From positions 1 to 36,963 of the forward strand of contig JBQCHF010000190.1 of NCBI GenBank assembly GCA_051954955.1: DNA of 36,963 nt, given 5' to 3'. This DNA is from JBQCHF01 sp051954955. Its GTDB lineage: Bacteria > Actinomycetota > Actinomycetes > Motilibacterales > Motilibacteraceae. Positions 7,231-16,149 of this stretch are shown here, piece by piece; position 1 is the stretch's first letter, and each line of letters begins with the position of its first letter. Made by a program: the position numbers and the translations under genes. The notes under the pieces were generated by a model. It ran no database searches. It saw only the letters and a program-made list of their open reading frames with translations, and was not told the origin of the DNA.

Positions 7231-7893
7231 ATGACCACCCAGCCGCCCCCGCTCACCGAGGCCGAGACCGCGAGGCTGACCCGCCGCGGGCTGCGCCTGG
7301 CGCAGTTCACTGTCGTCTACAACCTCGCCGAGGGGGCCGTCGCGCTCACCGCGGGCCTGCTCGCCGGGCTGGTGTCGCTGGTTGGGTTCGGCCTCGACTC
7401 CGGCATCGAGTCCCTCGTCGCGGTCCTCGTCGGCCTGCGGCTGGCCGCTCGGCTGCGACACGGCGAGATCGACGAGCGCAAGGAGCGCCGCACGCTCAAG
7501 GCCGTCGCGGTCAGCTTCTTCCTGCTCGCCGCCTGGATCGTCTTCGAGTCGGTGCGCGACCTGCTCGGCGATGACCACCCGAGGACGTCCACGGTCGGCC
7601 TGGTCCTGCTGGTCGCCTCGATCGTGGTCATGCCGCTGCTGGCCCGCGCCAAGCGCCGGGTCGCGCTCGCCCTCGGCGGGGACAAGCTGATCCTCGCCGA
7701 CGCAGCCGAGACCAAGATCTGTGTGCTGCTCAGCGTCGCGGCGCTGGCCGGCATCGGCCTGTTCGCCCTCACCGGGCAGGCGTTCTGGGACCCGGTGGCC
7801 GGGCTGGTCATCGCCCTGTTCGCCGTCAACGAGGGCCGGGAGGCCTGGGAGGGCGAGCTCCTCGAGGACGACGATGACCGGGACGGCGACTGA
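7231..7893 (+). CDS. CDF-like cation transporter membrane protein
   Basis: This 220-aa protein has about six hydrophobic segments: FTVVYNLAEGAVALTAGLLAG, LVSLVGFGLDSGIESLVAVLVG, LKAVAVSFFLLAAWIVF, STVGLVLLVASIVVMPLL, CVLLSVAALAGIGLFAL and DPVAGLVIALFAVNEG. FGLDSGIE and DAAETKIC occupy the places of the CDF metal-site motifs but lack the usual His residues. It also has no cytoplasmic C-terminal domain, so it belongs to a short divergent CDF-like group. The C-terminus is acidic (EDDDDRDGD). Position behind a CadC-like sensor supports a role in efflux of a divalent metal. A decayed relative lies at 29236-29670. Confidence 0.82.
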   Translation: MTTQPPPLTEAETARLTRRGLRLAQFTVVYNLAEGAVALTAGLLAGLVSLVGFGLDSGIESLVAVLVGLRLAARLRHGEIDERKERRTLKAVAVSFFLLAAWIVFESVRDLLGDDHPRTSTVGLVLLVASIVVMPLLARAKRRVALALGGDKLILADAAETKICVLLSVAALAGIGLFALTGQAFWDPVAGLVIALFAVNEGREAWEGELLEDDDDRDGD

Positions 7894-7940
7894 CGCGTCG
7901 CCGCCTGGCCGCGGAGCGGCCCGGCTGAGCCCGGCGCTGG

Positions 7941-8378
7941 CTACGTCGCCTCCGGGCCGCCCGCGATCCGGCGGGTCACGTTCGTGGCCGCCGCCCAGTC
8001 GGCGTCGGTCAGTGGCCGCGCCGGGCGTTCCTTCGCGGCCCGCTTCAACGCACCCAGCCACAGGCCCTGCGCCCTCGGGTACGCGGCGAACGGGTCGGGC
8101 TCCCCGGCCTCGTGGTGGACGGCGCGCACGGCGTCGCGCAGCGCCCGCATCTCCGCGTCGTCGCGGGTCGGGTCCTCGGTCAGCCGCATGGCCGACCCGG
8201 AGAGGGCGCGCAGCAGCGTCAGCTCGTCGGCCGCCACCGCCGGCGTGCCCCGCTCGGCGCACAGCGCCACGTACGGGTGCAGCGCCTGGGCCCATGCCTC
8301 GGCGGCGCCTCGCGGCGGGGTCACGCCGTCCAGCAGCCGCGCCACCTCCGCGTCGAGCGCATGCTCAGCCTGTCCCAT
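7941..8378 (-). CDS. Hypothetical protein, helical
   Basis: This is a 145-aa protein with no family recognised. It is Ala- and Arg-rich and predicted helical, with segments such as ALDAEVARLLDGV, ADELTLLRALSGSAMRL and AEMRALRDAVRAVHHEAG. No signal peptide, membrane segment or metal motif is present. It starts with ATG at 8378, and no strong ribosome-binding site is visible. It converges on the CDF-like gene with a 47-bp gap. It lies 87 bp from the end of the exonuclease remnant on the same strand, so it could have been the last gene of that unit. Codon usage looks like that of real genes nearby. Confidence 0.6.
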   Translation of the reverse strand: MGQAEHALDAEVARLLDGVTPPRGAAEAWAQALHPYVALCAERGTPAVAADELTLLRALSGSAMRLTEDPTRDDAEMRALRDAVRAVHHEAGEPDPFAAYPRAQGLWLGALKRAAKERPARPLTDADWAAATNVTRRIAGGPEAT

Positions 8379-8465
8379 ACCGATGACGGTACCGAGCGTT
8401 CCGGACAGCGCCTGGGTGCGCGGCCGCGAACCCGACGGCAGGGGCTGCCGCCGTAGGCGGACCCG

Positions 8466-10093
8466 TCAGATCGGCAGGTACGGGTTCACGTTGACCCGTC
8501 CCTCGGGCCGGGCGAGCCGGGGATGGGTGATGGTCCGGGCCGTCAGTGCCCGTTCGGCGCGGACGGCGGCCTGCTGGTGCCAGGTCAGCCACAGGCGCAG
8601 GTCCTCGTAGGCCAGGTCGCTGGTGCGGTTGGCGAGCACCTGGTCGGCGATGGCCTCGGCGGCGGCCAGGCCCCCGGTGTCGATGACGGCCTCGCAGGCG
8701 ACCAGCGCCAGGCGGGGCTCGGCGAGGTGCAGGTTCTTGTCCATCGCGACTTCGAGGTACTTCATCGCGGCGGTGATGCGGCCGGCGTCGTCCTCGTTCG
8801 TGACGACGAGCCAGGCCATGTAGGCCGCCGCGTCGGTGCGGGCCGGGCCAGGTGTTGATGCGCCGGTCGGGGCGGCTGCCGAATAGCCGGTCGCAGATGC
8901 TGGCTTCGGTGAGCACGCCCCGCGCACCGAGCGTGGCGATTGTGCGACCGGCTGGTAGATCGTGTCGCGGGGGCAGCCGTGCCCGGCGCGGCAGTCGGGG
9001 CACGCCTCGGCGCGCACCTCTCCGCAGGGGGTGCTCGCGGCGACGAGCGGGCGCTGCCCGGCCCACCACCGCAGCGCGCGGGTGTGCGTCAGCGTCGGGG
9101 CCGCAGGGTCGGCCCCCTCGATGAGCTCGGCGACCGCGCCGAGCAGCGTGCCCGGCTGGCCCGGCTCGGTCAGCGAGGGGAGCAGCGCGACCAGTGGGTC
9201 GAGGAGCACCGCCCCGTTCTCCGGGGCGGCCAGGCCCGCCTCGCCGCGCAGGTGCGGGCAGCGCAGGGCCGCGCACTCCCCGGCGAGGTCGAGCCAGGCC
9301 CGGTGCTCGTCGGCGATGCCCGCGTGCGTCAGCGGCCGGTCGTGGCCGGCCAGGTGCGCGGCCGGCAGCACCGGGTCGATGTCGCGACGGCTGCGGATGT
9401 AGCCGGGCAGACGCGGGGACTGCGCGGTGCCGCGGTCGTGGTCGGCGAGCAGGTCCCCGAGCGACGCGTAGGACGCGCCGGCCGCGTGGACGAGCAGCTT
9501 GAGCAGGGCGTCGGCGGTCGCCCGGGCGTCGCCACGGGCGTGAGGGGCCGGGCCGTTGGTCACGCCGAGCAGCTGGCACAGGGTGGCCAGGCTGACCACG
9601 CCCCGGTTGCCGATGCCGGGCACGCGCAGCAGCCGGGGCAGCGTGCTGGTGTCGATCACGGGGAGGTCCGGCAGATCGGCCAGGCCCACGGTGACGCGTG
9701 TGTCGCCGGCGGCGCGGGCCTCGTCGAGACGTTCCAGCTCGCGGCGCAGCACCCGCAGGTCGCTGCCGGTGTGCTGGACGAGCACCCGCCCGGCACCCGC
9801 AGCGCGTCGAGGATGGGCGGGGCGTGGTGGCGGAACGGCCGCTTGCCGGCGACGGCCTCGCTGGTGAAGCCGTGCACGCGGGTGGAGGCGGCGCTGACCG
9901 GGACGCCGGGGTTCATCTCCCGGTACAGCTCGCCGTCGCGGACCCGCTTGCCACGCACGACCCGGACGACGGCGGCGGAGATGAGCCGGTCGCCGTCACC
10001 GTCGGGGTCGGCCGTGTACTCGGTGTCGAGCACCACGAACGGCCGCTGGGTGAGCAGCTGGAACAGCTCGAACCCGGAGTCGGACAGGCTCAC
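8466..10093 (-). pseudogene. DnaQ-like 3'-5' exonuclease with zinc-binding and helical tail, frameshifted
   Basis: The gene starts at GTG 10093, overlapping the upstream gene's stop as GTGA. Frame one reads SDSGFELFQLLTQRPFVVLD and TEYTADPDGDGD, the DxE of a DEDDh exonuclease, then STRVHGFTSEAVAG. Near 9790 the frame shifts and continues VLVQHTGSDLRVLRRELE (second Asp) and later HARGDARATADALLKLL (His and Asp of motif III). A central part has Cys pairs (STPCGEVRAEACPDCRAGHGC). Near 8950 and 8850 two further shifts enclose TIATLGARGVLTEASICDRL. The original frame then resumes with a helical C-terminus (MAWLVVTNEDDAGR onward). If repaired, the product would be roughly 540 aa. The breaks could be decay or sequencing indels. 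Confidence 0.75.
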
Positions 10094-11972
10094 GAGGCAC
10101 CGCCGAGACGCTTGTCGGCCAGGGCCGCGACCACCAGCGGGTTCAGCAGCGACGAGTAGCGCGGCGACGGCGTGCCGTCCTCCCGCGGCGGCGGCTGCGC
10201 GTCGGCCAGCAGCCGCGGTGCCGGCGCCCACCCGCCGGCCGTCTCGTTGCTGTCCCGGATGGCCTTCGCCACGGCGTCCAGGTCGCCGAACGCGCCCTGG
10301 TCGCGGGCCACGGCCAGGTCGAAGAGGAAGTTGGTGCGGGCCAGGTTCCGGTACAGGTGCTTGCGGTTGTCTAGGAACGGCTCGAGCTGGAGGCGCGTGC
10401 GGGTCTCGACCGCCGCGTTCGAGGCCGGCAGCTGTGGCTGGCGGGCCAGCAGCGGCAGCGCCGCGGTCAGCCGCGGCTCGTACATCTTGCGCTGCTCGGC
10501 GAGCTTCACCACCGGGGCCGGCAGCGCCGCGACGGCGGCGATGAGCTCGTCCCACCACCGCGACCAGTCGGCGGCGGTCCGGTTGAGCAGCTCGTCCCGG
10601 GTCAGCACATCCATGTGCTTGGCCAGCTGCGGGATGAGCACGGCGCGGCCCTCGACCTTCGTCGTGGTGCCGGTCAGCTCCATCAGCCCGTCGCGGATCT
10701 TGCGGTGGACGTGGAACAGGCTCGGGATGAGGCCGACCGCTCCGGTGCCGTAGTGCGCGTTGACCGCGCCGGTGATGGCCAGCGAGCTGTCGGCGACGAT
10801 GTAGTCCGGTTGCACCGGCAGCTCGTTGAGCACCAGCCGCGACGCCTGCTGGTTGCCGCGCGGGTAGGCCCGAACCATGCGCAGCCGCGCCTCCCGTGAC
10901 GGCAGCGTCATCGGGTCCGATGCCGGCCGCCAGAGCACCTCTACGACCACCAGCAGGCTCCACTGCGCCTGCTGGAACCGGTTGCACGCGGCCTTGCGGC
11001 GGCGGGTCAGCACGACCGGCAGCTCGTCGAGGATGTAGGTGAGCGGGGCCGCCAGCGACGCGCTCGGGTCGGGCGGCCAGGGCGGCGTCGTTGGCCGCGC
11101 GCTGCCGCTGCTCCCGCTTGACGACCGCCTCGACCGCCTGCTCGAACAGCAGCGGCGCGTACTGCACCACGAGGTCGGCGGCCAGGTGCCAGGCGGTCTT
11201 GCCCTGCTTGGTCCTCCACGACCCCGACGCGCTGCCCGCGCCGGCGGCGAGCAGGTCGATGCTGTGCGCCTCGTGCAGGTGCCGCACGGCCAGATCGCGA
11301 TGCTCACGCATGGCCAGGGAGACCTTCGCGTAGCTCGCCCCCAGCGACAGGTCGTTGAGCGCCTTCGCCACGGCCTCCAGCGACCAGGGGGTGTGCCGCG
11401 CTCCGGTCAGCTCACCGCTGTGCGGCAACAGCAGCTCGTCGCGAGTCGCGCAGGTGTCGCTGCCCACCTCCACCGTCTCCCGCGACAGCGGCGGGACGAA
11501 GGTGTGTGCCTCGTCGGCCACAAGCACGCGCCTGTACCGCTGCCGCCGCCGCGACCCCCGGCCGAACGAGCCGTGCCGGGTCACCTTCGAGTCCTCGTGC
11601 TCCGGGCACTCCGGCGGCACATCCAGCGAGGTCAGCGTCTTCCCGACCGCACGCGCCATGACCTGGAAGTGGTGCACGGAGCCGTCCGGGCGGGTGCACC
11701 TGTACCGCGCCCAGGTGCCCGCCTTCGTCCGGCGCGTGCCACGGGCCGCGACCCGGGCGTCCGCGTGTCCGGCCTCCGGGCAGCGGACCCGGCGCGGCTT
11801 GGGCCGGGCCGTCGGCCGGTCCAGCGGCCGCGTGCAGAAGTGGTGCGCCGTCGAGCACGCACTCGAACCGCTGCTGCGGCCCACTCGCCGCCGGACGGAG
11901 CCCGCGACGGCGCACCCGGCTGCCGGCGTGCTACGGCTTCGGGCAGGCGGGCACCCCGCTGACCTCGCTCAT
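10090..11972 (-). pseudogene. Transposase-like protein with three zinc-ribbon repeats, frameshifted
   Basis: An ATG at 11972 with GGGGG upstream begins SEVSGVPACPKP and meets TAG at 11933-11931, where related repeats suggest Glu. Three ribbon-like repeats follow. Repeat one is HAGSRVRRRGLR to QQRFECVLDGA and HHF. Repeat two is RCPEAGHADARVAARGTRR to YRCTRPDGSVHHF. Repeat three is ECPEHEDSKVTRHGSFGRG to EAHTF. Each has a CP start, a VxRxG turn and a closing HxF. Frame changes lie near 11845 and 11060. The C-terminal half has LTYILDELPVVLTRRRKAA, PDYIVADSSLAITGAVNAHY and SLFHVHRKIRDGL, which resembles a DDE or MULE-type transposase core. It is translationally coupled to the exonuclease gene. 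I do not recognise a named family. Confidence 0.68.
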
Positions 11973-12060
11973 CGAAAACCCCCGTGACAGAGACCGACCT
12001 TCTCGGTCACGGAGAGTGTGACGAGGGGGTCGGACAGGGATGCACCCAGACCCACACTAG

Positions 12061-13688
12061 CCTCGATCTTTCACGTCTTCGGGCTCTGTGGCGTGTGTCG
12101 AAGCAGCGGAGTGCCTGTCCTGCTTGGGATTCTGTGATTGCGACGTCATAGAAGACCCAGGCGGGAAGGCACTCCGTAGGTGAACGGTACCGGGTGTGAG
12201 CGGCGGCTGCGGATGGTCGCCGGCAGCGAGTCGTTGATCTCCTCCTCCGGCGCGTCGTTGCTGGTCCGGGCCGCCTGGCTAACCGGGCTGAAGGCGCGGC
12301 TGCGTGAGCAGCTAGGGCCGTGGCGGGCCGATCGGTCGGTGCACGACCCGGGCAAGACGGTGCTGGACCTGGCGATCGCGGTCGCCCTGGGCGGGGACTG
12401 CCTGGCCGACGTGGGCGTGCTGCGCGCCCAGCCGGCCCTGTTCGGGCCGGTCGCCTCGGACCCGACGGTGTCCCGGCTGATCGCGGCCCTGGCCGCCGAA
12501 CCCGAGGCCGCCCTGGTCGCGCTGCAGGCGGCGCGGGCCGCGGCCCGCGCGCAGGCGTGGGGGCTGGACAGCCCGCTGGCCGTCGACGGGCCGATCGTGG
12601 TCGACCTGGACGCCACCATCGTGATCGCCCACTCCGAGAAGGAGCAGGCCGGGCCGACGTGGAAGCGGACCTTCGGGTTCCACCCGCTGCTGGCCTTCGC
12701 CGATCACGGCGGGCAGGGCACCGGGGAGCCGCTGGCCGGGATGCTGCGCCCGGGCCGCTCGGGAGCCAACGACGCCGATGACCACATCGCGGTGCTGGAG
12801 GCGGCGTTGGCGCAGATCCCGCCCGAGCTGCGCCACCGGGTGCTGGTGCGCGGGGACGCCGGCGCCGGCACTCGCCGGTTCCTGGCCCACCTGCACCAGC
12901 TCGGGCTGTCCTACTCGGTCGGGGTGAACGCCCAGGAACCCCTCAAGCAGGCCCTGGCCCGGGTGCCCCGCCAGGCGTGGCGGGCCGCGTTGGACGGCGA
13001 AGGGCAGCCCCGCGAGGGCGCCCAGGTCGCCGAGCTGACCGCGCACCTGGACCGCCGGCGCCACCCCTGGCCGCCCGGGCTGCGGGTCATCGCCCGCCGC
13101 GAACGCCCGCACCCAGGGGCGCAGCTGCGCCTGACCGACCAGGACGGCTGGCGGATCACCATGTTCGCCACCAACGTCCGCGGCGGACGGATCGCCGAGC
13201 TCGAGCTGGACCACCGCCGCCGCGCCCGCGCCGAGGACCGCATCCGCTGCCTGAAAGACACCGGGCTGCGCAACCTGCCCCTGCACGACTTCGCCGCCAA
13301 CCAGATCTGGTTGGAGATCGTGCAGATCGCCGCCGACCTGCTGGCCTGGACCCAGCATCTGGCCCTGCACGACACACCAGCGCGCCGCTGGGAACCCAAA
13401 CGGCTGCGGCTGCGCCTGTTCGAAGTCGCCGGGAGGATCATCACCACCGCCCGCGCACGAAGCCTGCGCATCAGCGCACGCTGGCCCTGGGCCGAGCACC
13501 TCCTGGCCGGCCACGCCCGCCTGGACGCCCTCGCCGCGACCTGCAGACCCTGACCCCCGCCCCTACGACCGGAGCCCGGAAGCCGCGGCAGACGCGGAGA
13601 ACAACCACGCCCTCCAGCAAAGACCCCGGCCACCCCGCCCGACAAACCCGTCACCGAGCCAGGCGACGAAGATCACGAAAGATCGAGG
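12061..13688 (+). mobile_element. IS1380-family insertion sequence
   Basis: The element is about 1628 bp with inverted terminal repeats. The left end is CCTCGATCTTTC (12061-12072) and the right end GAAAGATCGAGG (13677-13688) is its exact reverse complement. Similarity continues inward (CTTCG). Flanks are CTAG on the left and CTAA on the right, an imperfect 4-bp target duplication. The dyad could also be extended outward by TAG. It lies about 90 bp upstream of the start of the transposase-like gene at 11972 and points away from it, so it probably separates that gene from its native promoter. Confidence 0.83.
12180..13553 (+). CDS. IS1380-family transposase
   Basis: This is a 457-aa DDE transposase typical of actinobacterial IS1380 elements. 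Visible family features are SVHDPGKTVLDLAIAVALGG and DCLADVGVLRAQPALFG near the N-terminus, DPTVSRLIAALA, VVDLDATIVIAHSEKE (first catalytic Asp), KRTFGFHPLLAFADHG, VLVRGDAGAGTRRFLAHL (second Asp), and RARAEDRIRCLKDTGLRNLP (Glu). The C-terminal FAANQIWLEIVQIAADLLAW is also characteristic. Length is normal and no break was seen, so it is probably functional. The GTG start at 12180 gives the shortest leader after the left inverted repeat. Confidence 0.94.
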   Translation: MNGTGCERRLRMVAGSESLISSSGASLLVRAAWLTGLKARLREQLGPWRADRSVHDPGKTVLDLAIAVALGGDCLADVGVLRAQPALFGPVASDPTVSRLIAALAAEPEAALVALQAARAAARAQAWGLDSPLAVDGPIVVDLDATIVIAHSEKEQAGPTWKRTFGFHPLLAFADHGGQGTGEPLAGMLRPGRSGANDADDHIAVLEAALAQIPPELRHRVLVRGDAGAGTRRFLAHLHQLGLSYSVGVNAQEPLKQALARVPRQAWRAALDGEGQPREGAQVAELTAHLDRRRHPWPPGLRVIARRERPHPGAQLRLTDQDGWRITMFATNVRGGRIAELELDHRRRARAEDRIRCLKDTGLRNLPLHDFAANQIWLEIVQIAADLLAWTQHLALHDTPARRWEPKRLRLRLFEVAGRIITTARARSLRISARWPWAEHLLAGHARLDALAATCRP

Positions 13689-13780
13689 CTAACTGGGTGT
13701 GTCCCATTTCGGGAGCGCGCCGTGGTCCGGTGCGGCCAGGGAGCCACACCTGACCTTCCAGGTCGCTTGTCGTCTGGGTC

Positions 13781-13816
13781 TTCGGGGTCCGGTCGACCAC
13801 CCGTAGCCTGTGGGGC
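13781..13816 (+). promoter_or_regulatory. Candidate promoter giving a leaderless message
   Basis: TAGCCT at 13804-13809 fits the actinobacterial -10 pattern TANNNT. TTCGGG at 13781 is a possible -35 box with a 17-bp spacer. A start seven bases after the -10 would fall at the ATG of the gene at 13817, so that message may have no leader. Confidence 0.4.
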
Positions 13817-14123
13817 ATGCGAACGGGCGGGGGTGGAGGCTTTGTGGCCGTGCGCGGGGGCGTCGTCGGCTGGGTCAACGGCGGGGAGCCGATCGATGGC
13901 TGCGAGCTGGTGTCCGTCCTGATCTTCGCGCGGAACAGGGCCGGGGTGAAGGCGCGGGCTCGTGACCTCGGGCTGTGGAGTCCCTACGTCATGGACCGGT
14001 TCGGAGACCTTGATCCGACGGGGGGTCGCCGCCGCGTTGACCGACCGGGAGGGCTTCGTGTGGCGTGACGCGCGCGGGGGTGGCTGGCGGCCGTCAGGCG
14101 AGCTTGCACGGCCGGGGCGTTAG
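13817..14123 (+). pseudogene. Small hypothetical protein, frameshifted in a G6 run
   Basis: The frame begins MRTGGGGGFVAVRGGVVGWV and continues through IDGCELVSVLIFARNRAG and WSPYVMDRFGDLDPTG. At the six-G run ending at 14025 the frame in use becomes Arg-rich. In the next frame a protein-like sequence continues, VAAALTDREGFVWRDARGGG then WRPSGELARPGR, ending at TAG 14121-14123. Five Gs would join the two parts into one protein of about 101 aa. This is either a one-base insertion or a sequencing error. No family was recognised. The 3' end overlaps the convergent DUF429 gene by about 30 bp. Confidence 0.55.
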
Positions 14124-14723
14124 CCGTGGAACCTCCTGAGCGTCCCTGGTCCAGGGCTGCCGCGGCCGAGGCGGTTCGCGACCTCCTGTCCTCAGCAGCG
14201 CCGGAAGGGCGGCCGGGGCCTTGGTCGAGTTCTTGTAGCCCTGGTGTGGGAAGCCCCAGCACTTCAGGGTGGCTGCCGGGTAGGTCTCGGCCAGTGGACC
14301 GCCGCCGGTCCGGTCGACCGGGGTGCCGTTCGCGGCCAGGGTGACCTGTAGCCCTGCGGCGCGTAGCGCGACGTGCGCGATCTTGTCCGCGGACACCGAG
14401 AGCGGGTGCACGCCGGTGGTGTGGGCGACGTGCAGGTCGGTGGCCCGTGCGGTGAGGGTCTTACGCCACTGCGCTCCGGTGAGCCCGGTCGGGACGATGC
14501 CCTGCCCGGGATGGTGGGCGGCGAGGAACTCCACGAACGGAGCGGGCCACCCCAGGGGCGCATCCAGCCCCGTCTTGGTCGCGTCTGCGACCGCGTCGAG
14601 GACGTCCCGGTCACTGACGCCGATCTGCAGCCGGACCAGCCGCGCCCGGCCCGGCTCCCAGTCCACAACAGCCAGGGCTGTGCCGGTGTCCTGGGCGGCC
14701 AGGTCCACTCCCGCGGTACGCAC
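14094..14723 (-). CDS. DUF429-family protein, possibly C-terminally altered
   Basis: This is a 209-aa protein of the DUF429 group, whose members have an RNase H-like fold and are annotated as predicted nucleases. The N-terminus AGVDLAAQDTGTALAVVDW is the first strand with its conserved Asp. KTGLDAPLGWPAPFVEFLAAH, QWRKTLTARATDLHV, VHPLSVSADKIAHVALRA and LAETYPAATLKCWGF follow the family pattern. After YKNSTKAPAALPALLRTG the sequence becomes Pro/Arg-rich and no longer resembles the usual helical C-terminus, so the end may have been lost. It starts with GTG at 14723. It converges on the gene at 13817. The true function is unknown. Confidence 0.8.
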   Translation of the reverse strand: MRTAGVDLAAQDTGTALAVVDWEPGRARLVRLQIGVSDRDVLDAVADATKTGLDAPLGWPAPFVEFLAAHHPGQGIVPTGLTGAQWRKTLTARATDLHVAHTTGVHPLSVSADKIAHVALRAAGLQVTLAANGTPVDRTGGGPLAETYPAATLKCWGFPHQGYKNSTKAPAALPALLRTGGREPPRPRQPWTRDAQEVPRLTPRPCKLA

Positions 14724-14793
14724 GGGCGCACGGTACCGGCGGGTGCGCCGAGGGCCGCAGCGGACGGGCCCTGAGGTCAGCGCCGGGCGTGCG

Positions 14794-16149
14794 TCATGCG
14801 GTGCTGGCCGGTGCTGCGGCCGCGTGAATGGTGTCGGCCGGGGTCTTCCGGGTTCGGGGTGGCCGGGTGGTCTGGGTGAGCCCTTGTGCGGTCATCTGTG
14901 CGAGGGCGGTGACCCTGGGGAGCAGGGCGCCGGTGAGTAGGTCCCGGTCGGGGGTGGTGCGGGGCAGGGCGTTGATGGCGTCGGCTAGGGCATCGGGGGC
15001 GGCGGTCGCGTACGCGCTGACCCAGTCGGTGATCTGGTCGACCGGAAGTCCAGTTGCGCGGGCCAGGCCGTCCCAGTGGGTGCGCTGGAGCGCGCCGAAC
15101 GCGCGCTCGCCGCCGATGGACATGGCGGAGCGCGGGTAGCGCAGGGTGCCGCCACGTTCGCCGAGCAGGCCCGAGGCGAGGTCGTAGAGCGGGGCCAGGC
15201 GCACCGCGGCCCCGGCGTGGAGCAGAGCGTAGTTCTTGGCGTGCGCGTCGGGGGCGCCCAGGACGGCGTTGACGATGAGGGCTTGGGCGAAGCGAGCGAT
15301 GGCGTCGGCGGCGAAGTCCGCGGGCAGGGAGCGGAACAGGCGGACAATCCGCTGAACCCCGGGCCCGCTGTCGGCTTCGTACTTGCGGGACGGATCGAGC
15401 GCGAGCGCCTGCAGCAGGTCTTCCTGGTGCACCCTGAGGATCTGGCCGCTGGCGGCGACGAGCCGGTCGAAGCGGGTGACGACGATCGCGGGCTGGTCTT
15501 CGAACAGGCGGAAGTCGGTGCGGGCGACGTCGAGGCCGAGGGCGGCCGCCGCGCGCATGCTGACGTGCTCGGTGGCCGCGTGCGCCGGGACGCGCGTGAT
15601 GCCGGGCTTGATGATGTGAGTGGACGGCTCCAGCCCATGCGCAACAGCCCAGCCGCTGTCGGTGGCGCGCAGGGTGAACTTCGCCTGCGCCCCGGCCAGG
15701 GACCAGTGCTCCTCGTCGTCGAGCCAGTCGGTCTCGTCTTCACGTAGGCGCCTGAGCCGCTCAGCGATCTGCGCCTCGGACACCGGCTCCAGGTGGCCGT
15801 GCGCGGTCGGGGGGACGTCCGGGGGCAGGAAGATGGCCCCGCCTGCAGCGTCTGAACCGACCGCGGCGACCAGTCCGAACAGGTCCCCGTCCCTCACCCC
15901 GAACCGGGCCGCCCAGCGGCGACGGACGGTCTCGTTGTCCGGGAGCAAGCCCTTGAGGTAGGCGGTGACTGCCTTGTTCCCGTGCGCGCGTTGGGGCAGC
16001 GGCATGGACAGGGACAGCGGGGTGGCGTCAGGGTCGGCGGCATAGTCGGGCTCGTAGGTGAACGACAGCGAGCCGGTGGGCTGGGCCAGGACCCCGGCCA
16101 ACCGGTCGTACAGGTAGACGCTGAGGTGCCGCTGCCTGCGGGCGCTCAC
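14794..16149 (-). CDS. hipA: HipA-family Ser/Thr kinase toxin
   Basis: This is a 451-aa HipA-type kinase, the toxin of a type II toxin-antitoxin pair. The N-terminal couple-HipA domain includes LSLSMPLPQRAHGNKAVTAY and LKGLLPDNETVRRRWAARF. The kinase domain shows the Gly-rich ATP loop SLAGAQAKF (about 150-158), STHIIKP with the ATP-contacting Lys (about 181), VTRFDR, HQEDLLQAL (about 241-249), the catalytic loop DAHAKN (Asp 301, Lys 305, Asn 306) and a metal-binding Asp in LYDLASG (about 323). Length is normal and all key residues are present, so it is probably active. The GTG start overlaps the hipB stop as GTGA. E. coli HipA phosphorylates GltX; the substrate here is unknown. Confidence 0.93.
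   Translation of the reverse strand: MSARRQRHLSVYLYDRLAGVLAQPTGSLSFTYEPDYAADPDATPLSLSMPLPQRAHGNKAVTAYLKGLLPDNETVRRRWAARFGVRDGDLFGLVAAVGSDAAGGAIFLPPDVPPTAHGHLEPVSEAQIAERLRRLREDETDWLDDEEHWSLAGAQAKFTLRATDSGWAVAHGLEPSTHIIKPGITRVPAHAATEHVSMRAAAALGLDVARTDFRLFEDQPAIVVTRFDRLVAASGQILRVHQEDLLQALALDPSRKYEADSGPGVQRIVRLFRSLPADFAADAIARFAQALIVNAVLGAPDAHAKNYALLHAGAAVRLAPLYDLASGLLGERGGTLRYPRSAMSIGGERAFGALQRTHWDGLARATGLPVDQITDWVSAYATAAPDALADAINALPRTTPDRDLLTGALLPRVTALAQMTAQGLTQTTRPPRTRKTPADTIHAAAAPASTA

Noticed and set aside
8940..10544. Plus-strand 534-codon frame over the exonuclease and transposase-like genes
   Set aside because: The product is Arg/Gly/Pro-rich with no motif, while the opposite strand holds recognisable exonuclease motifs.
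9656..11884. Single 742-codon minus-strand frame taken as one protein
   Set aside because: Its middle part is a frame-shadow; the protein-like sequence leaves this frame near 11060 and returns for the exonuclease N-terminus, so it is two genes with indels.
13694..13712. GGTGTGTCCCATTTCGGG resembles GTGTGTCCTATTCCG near 28155, as if a shared IS end
   Set aside because: No matching partner end was found at either place, so it may be chance or a tiny relic.
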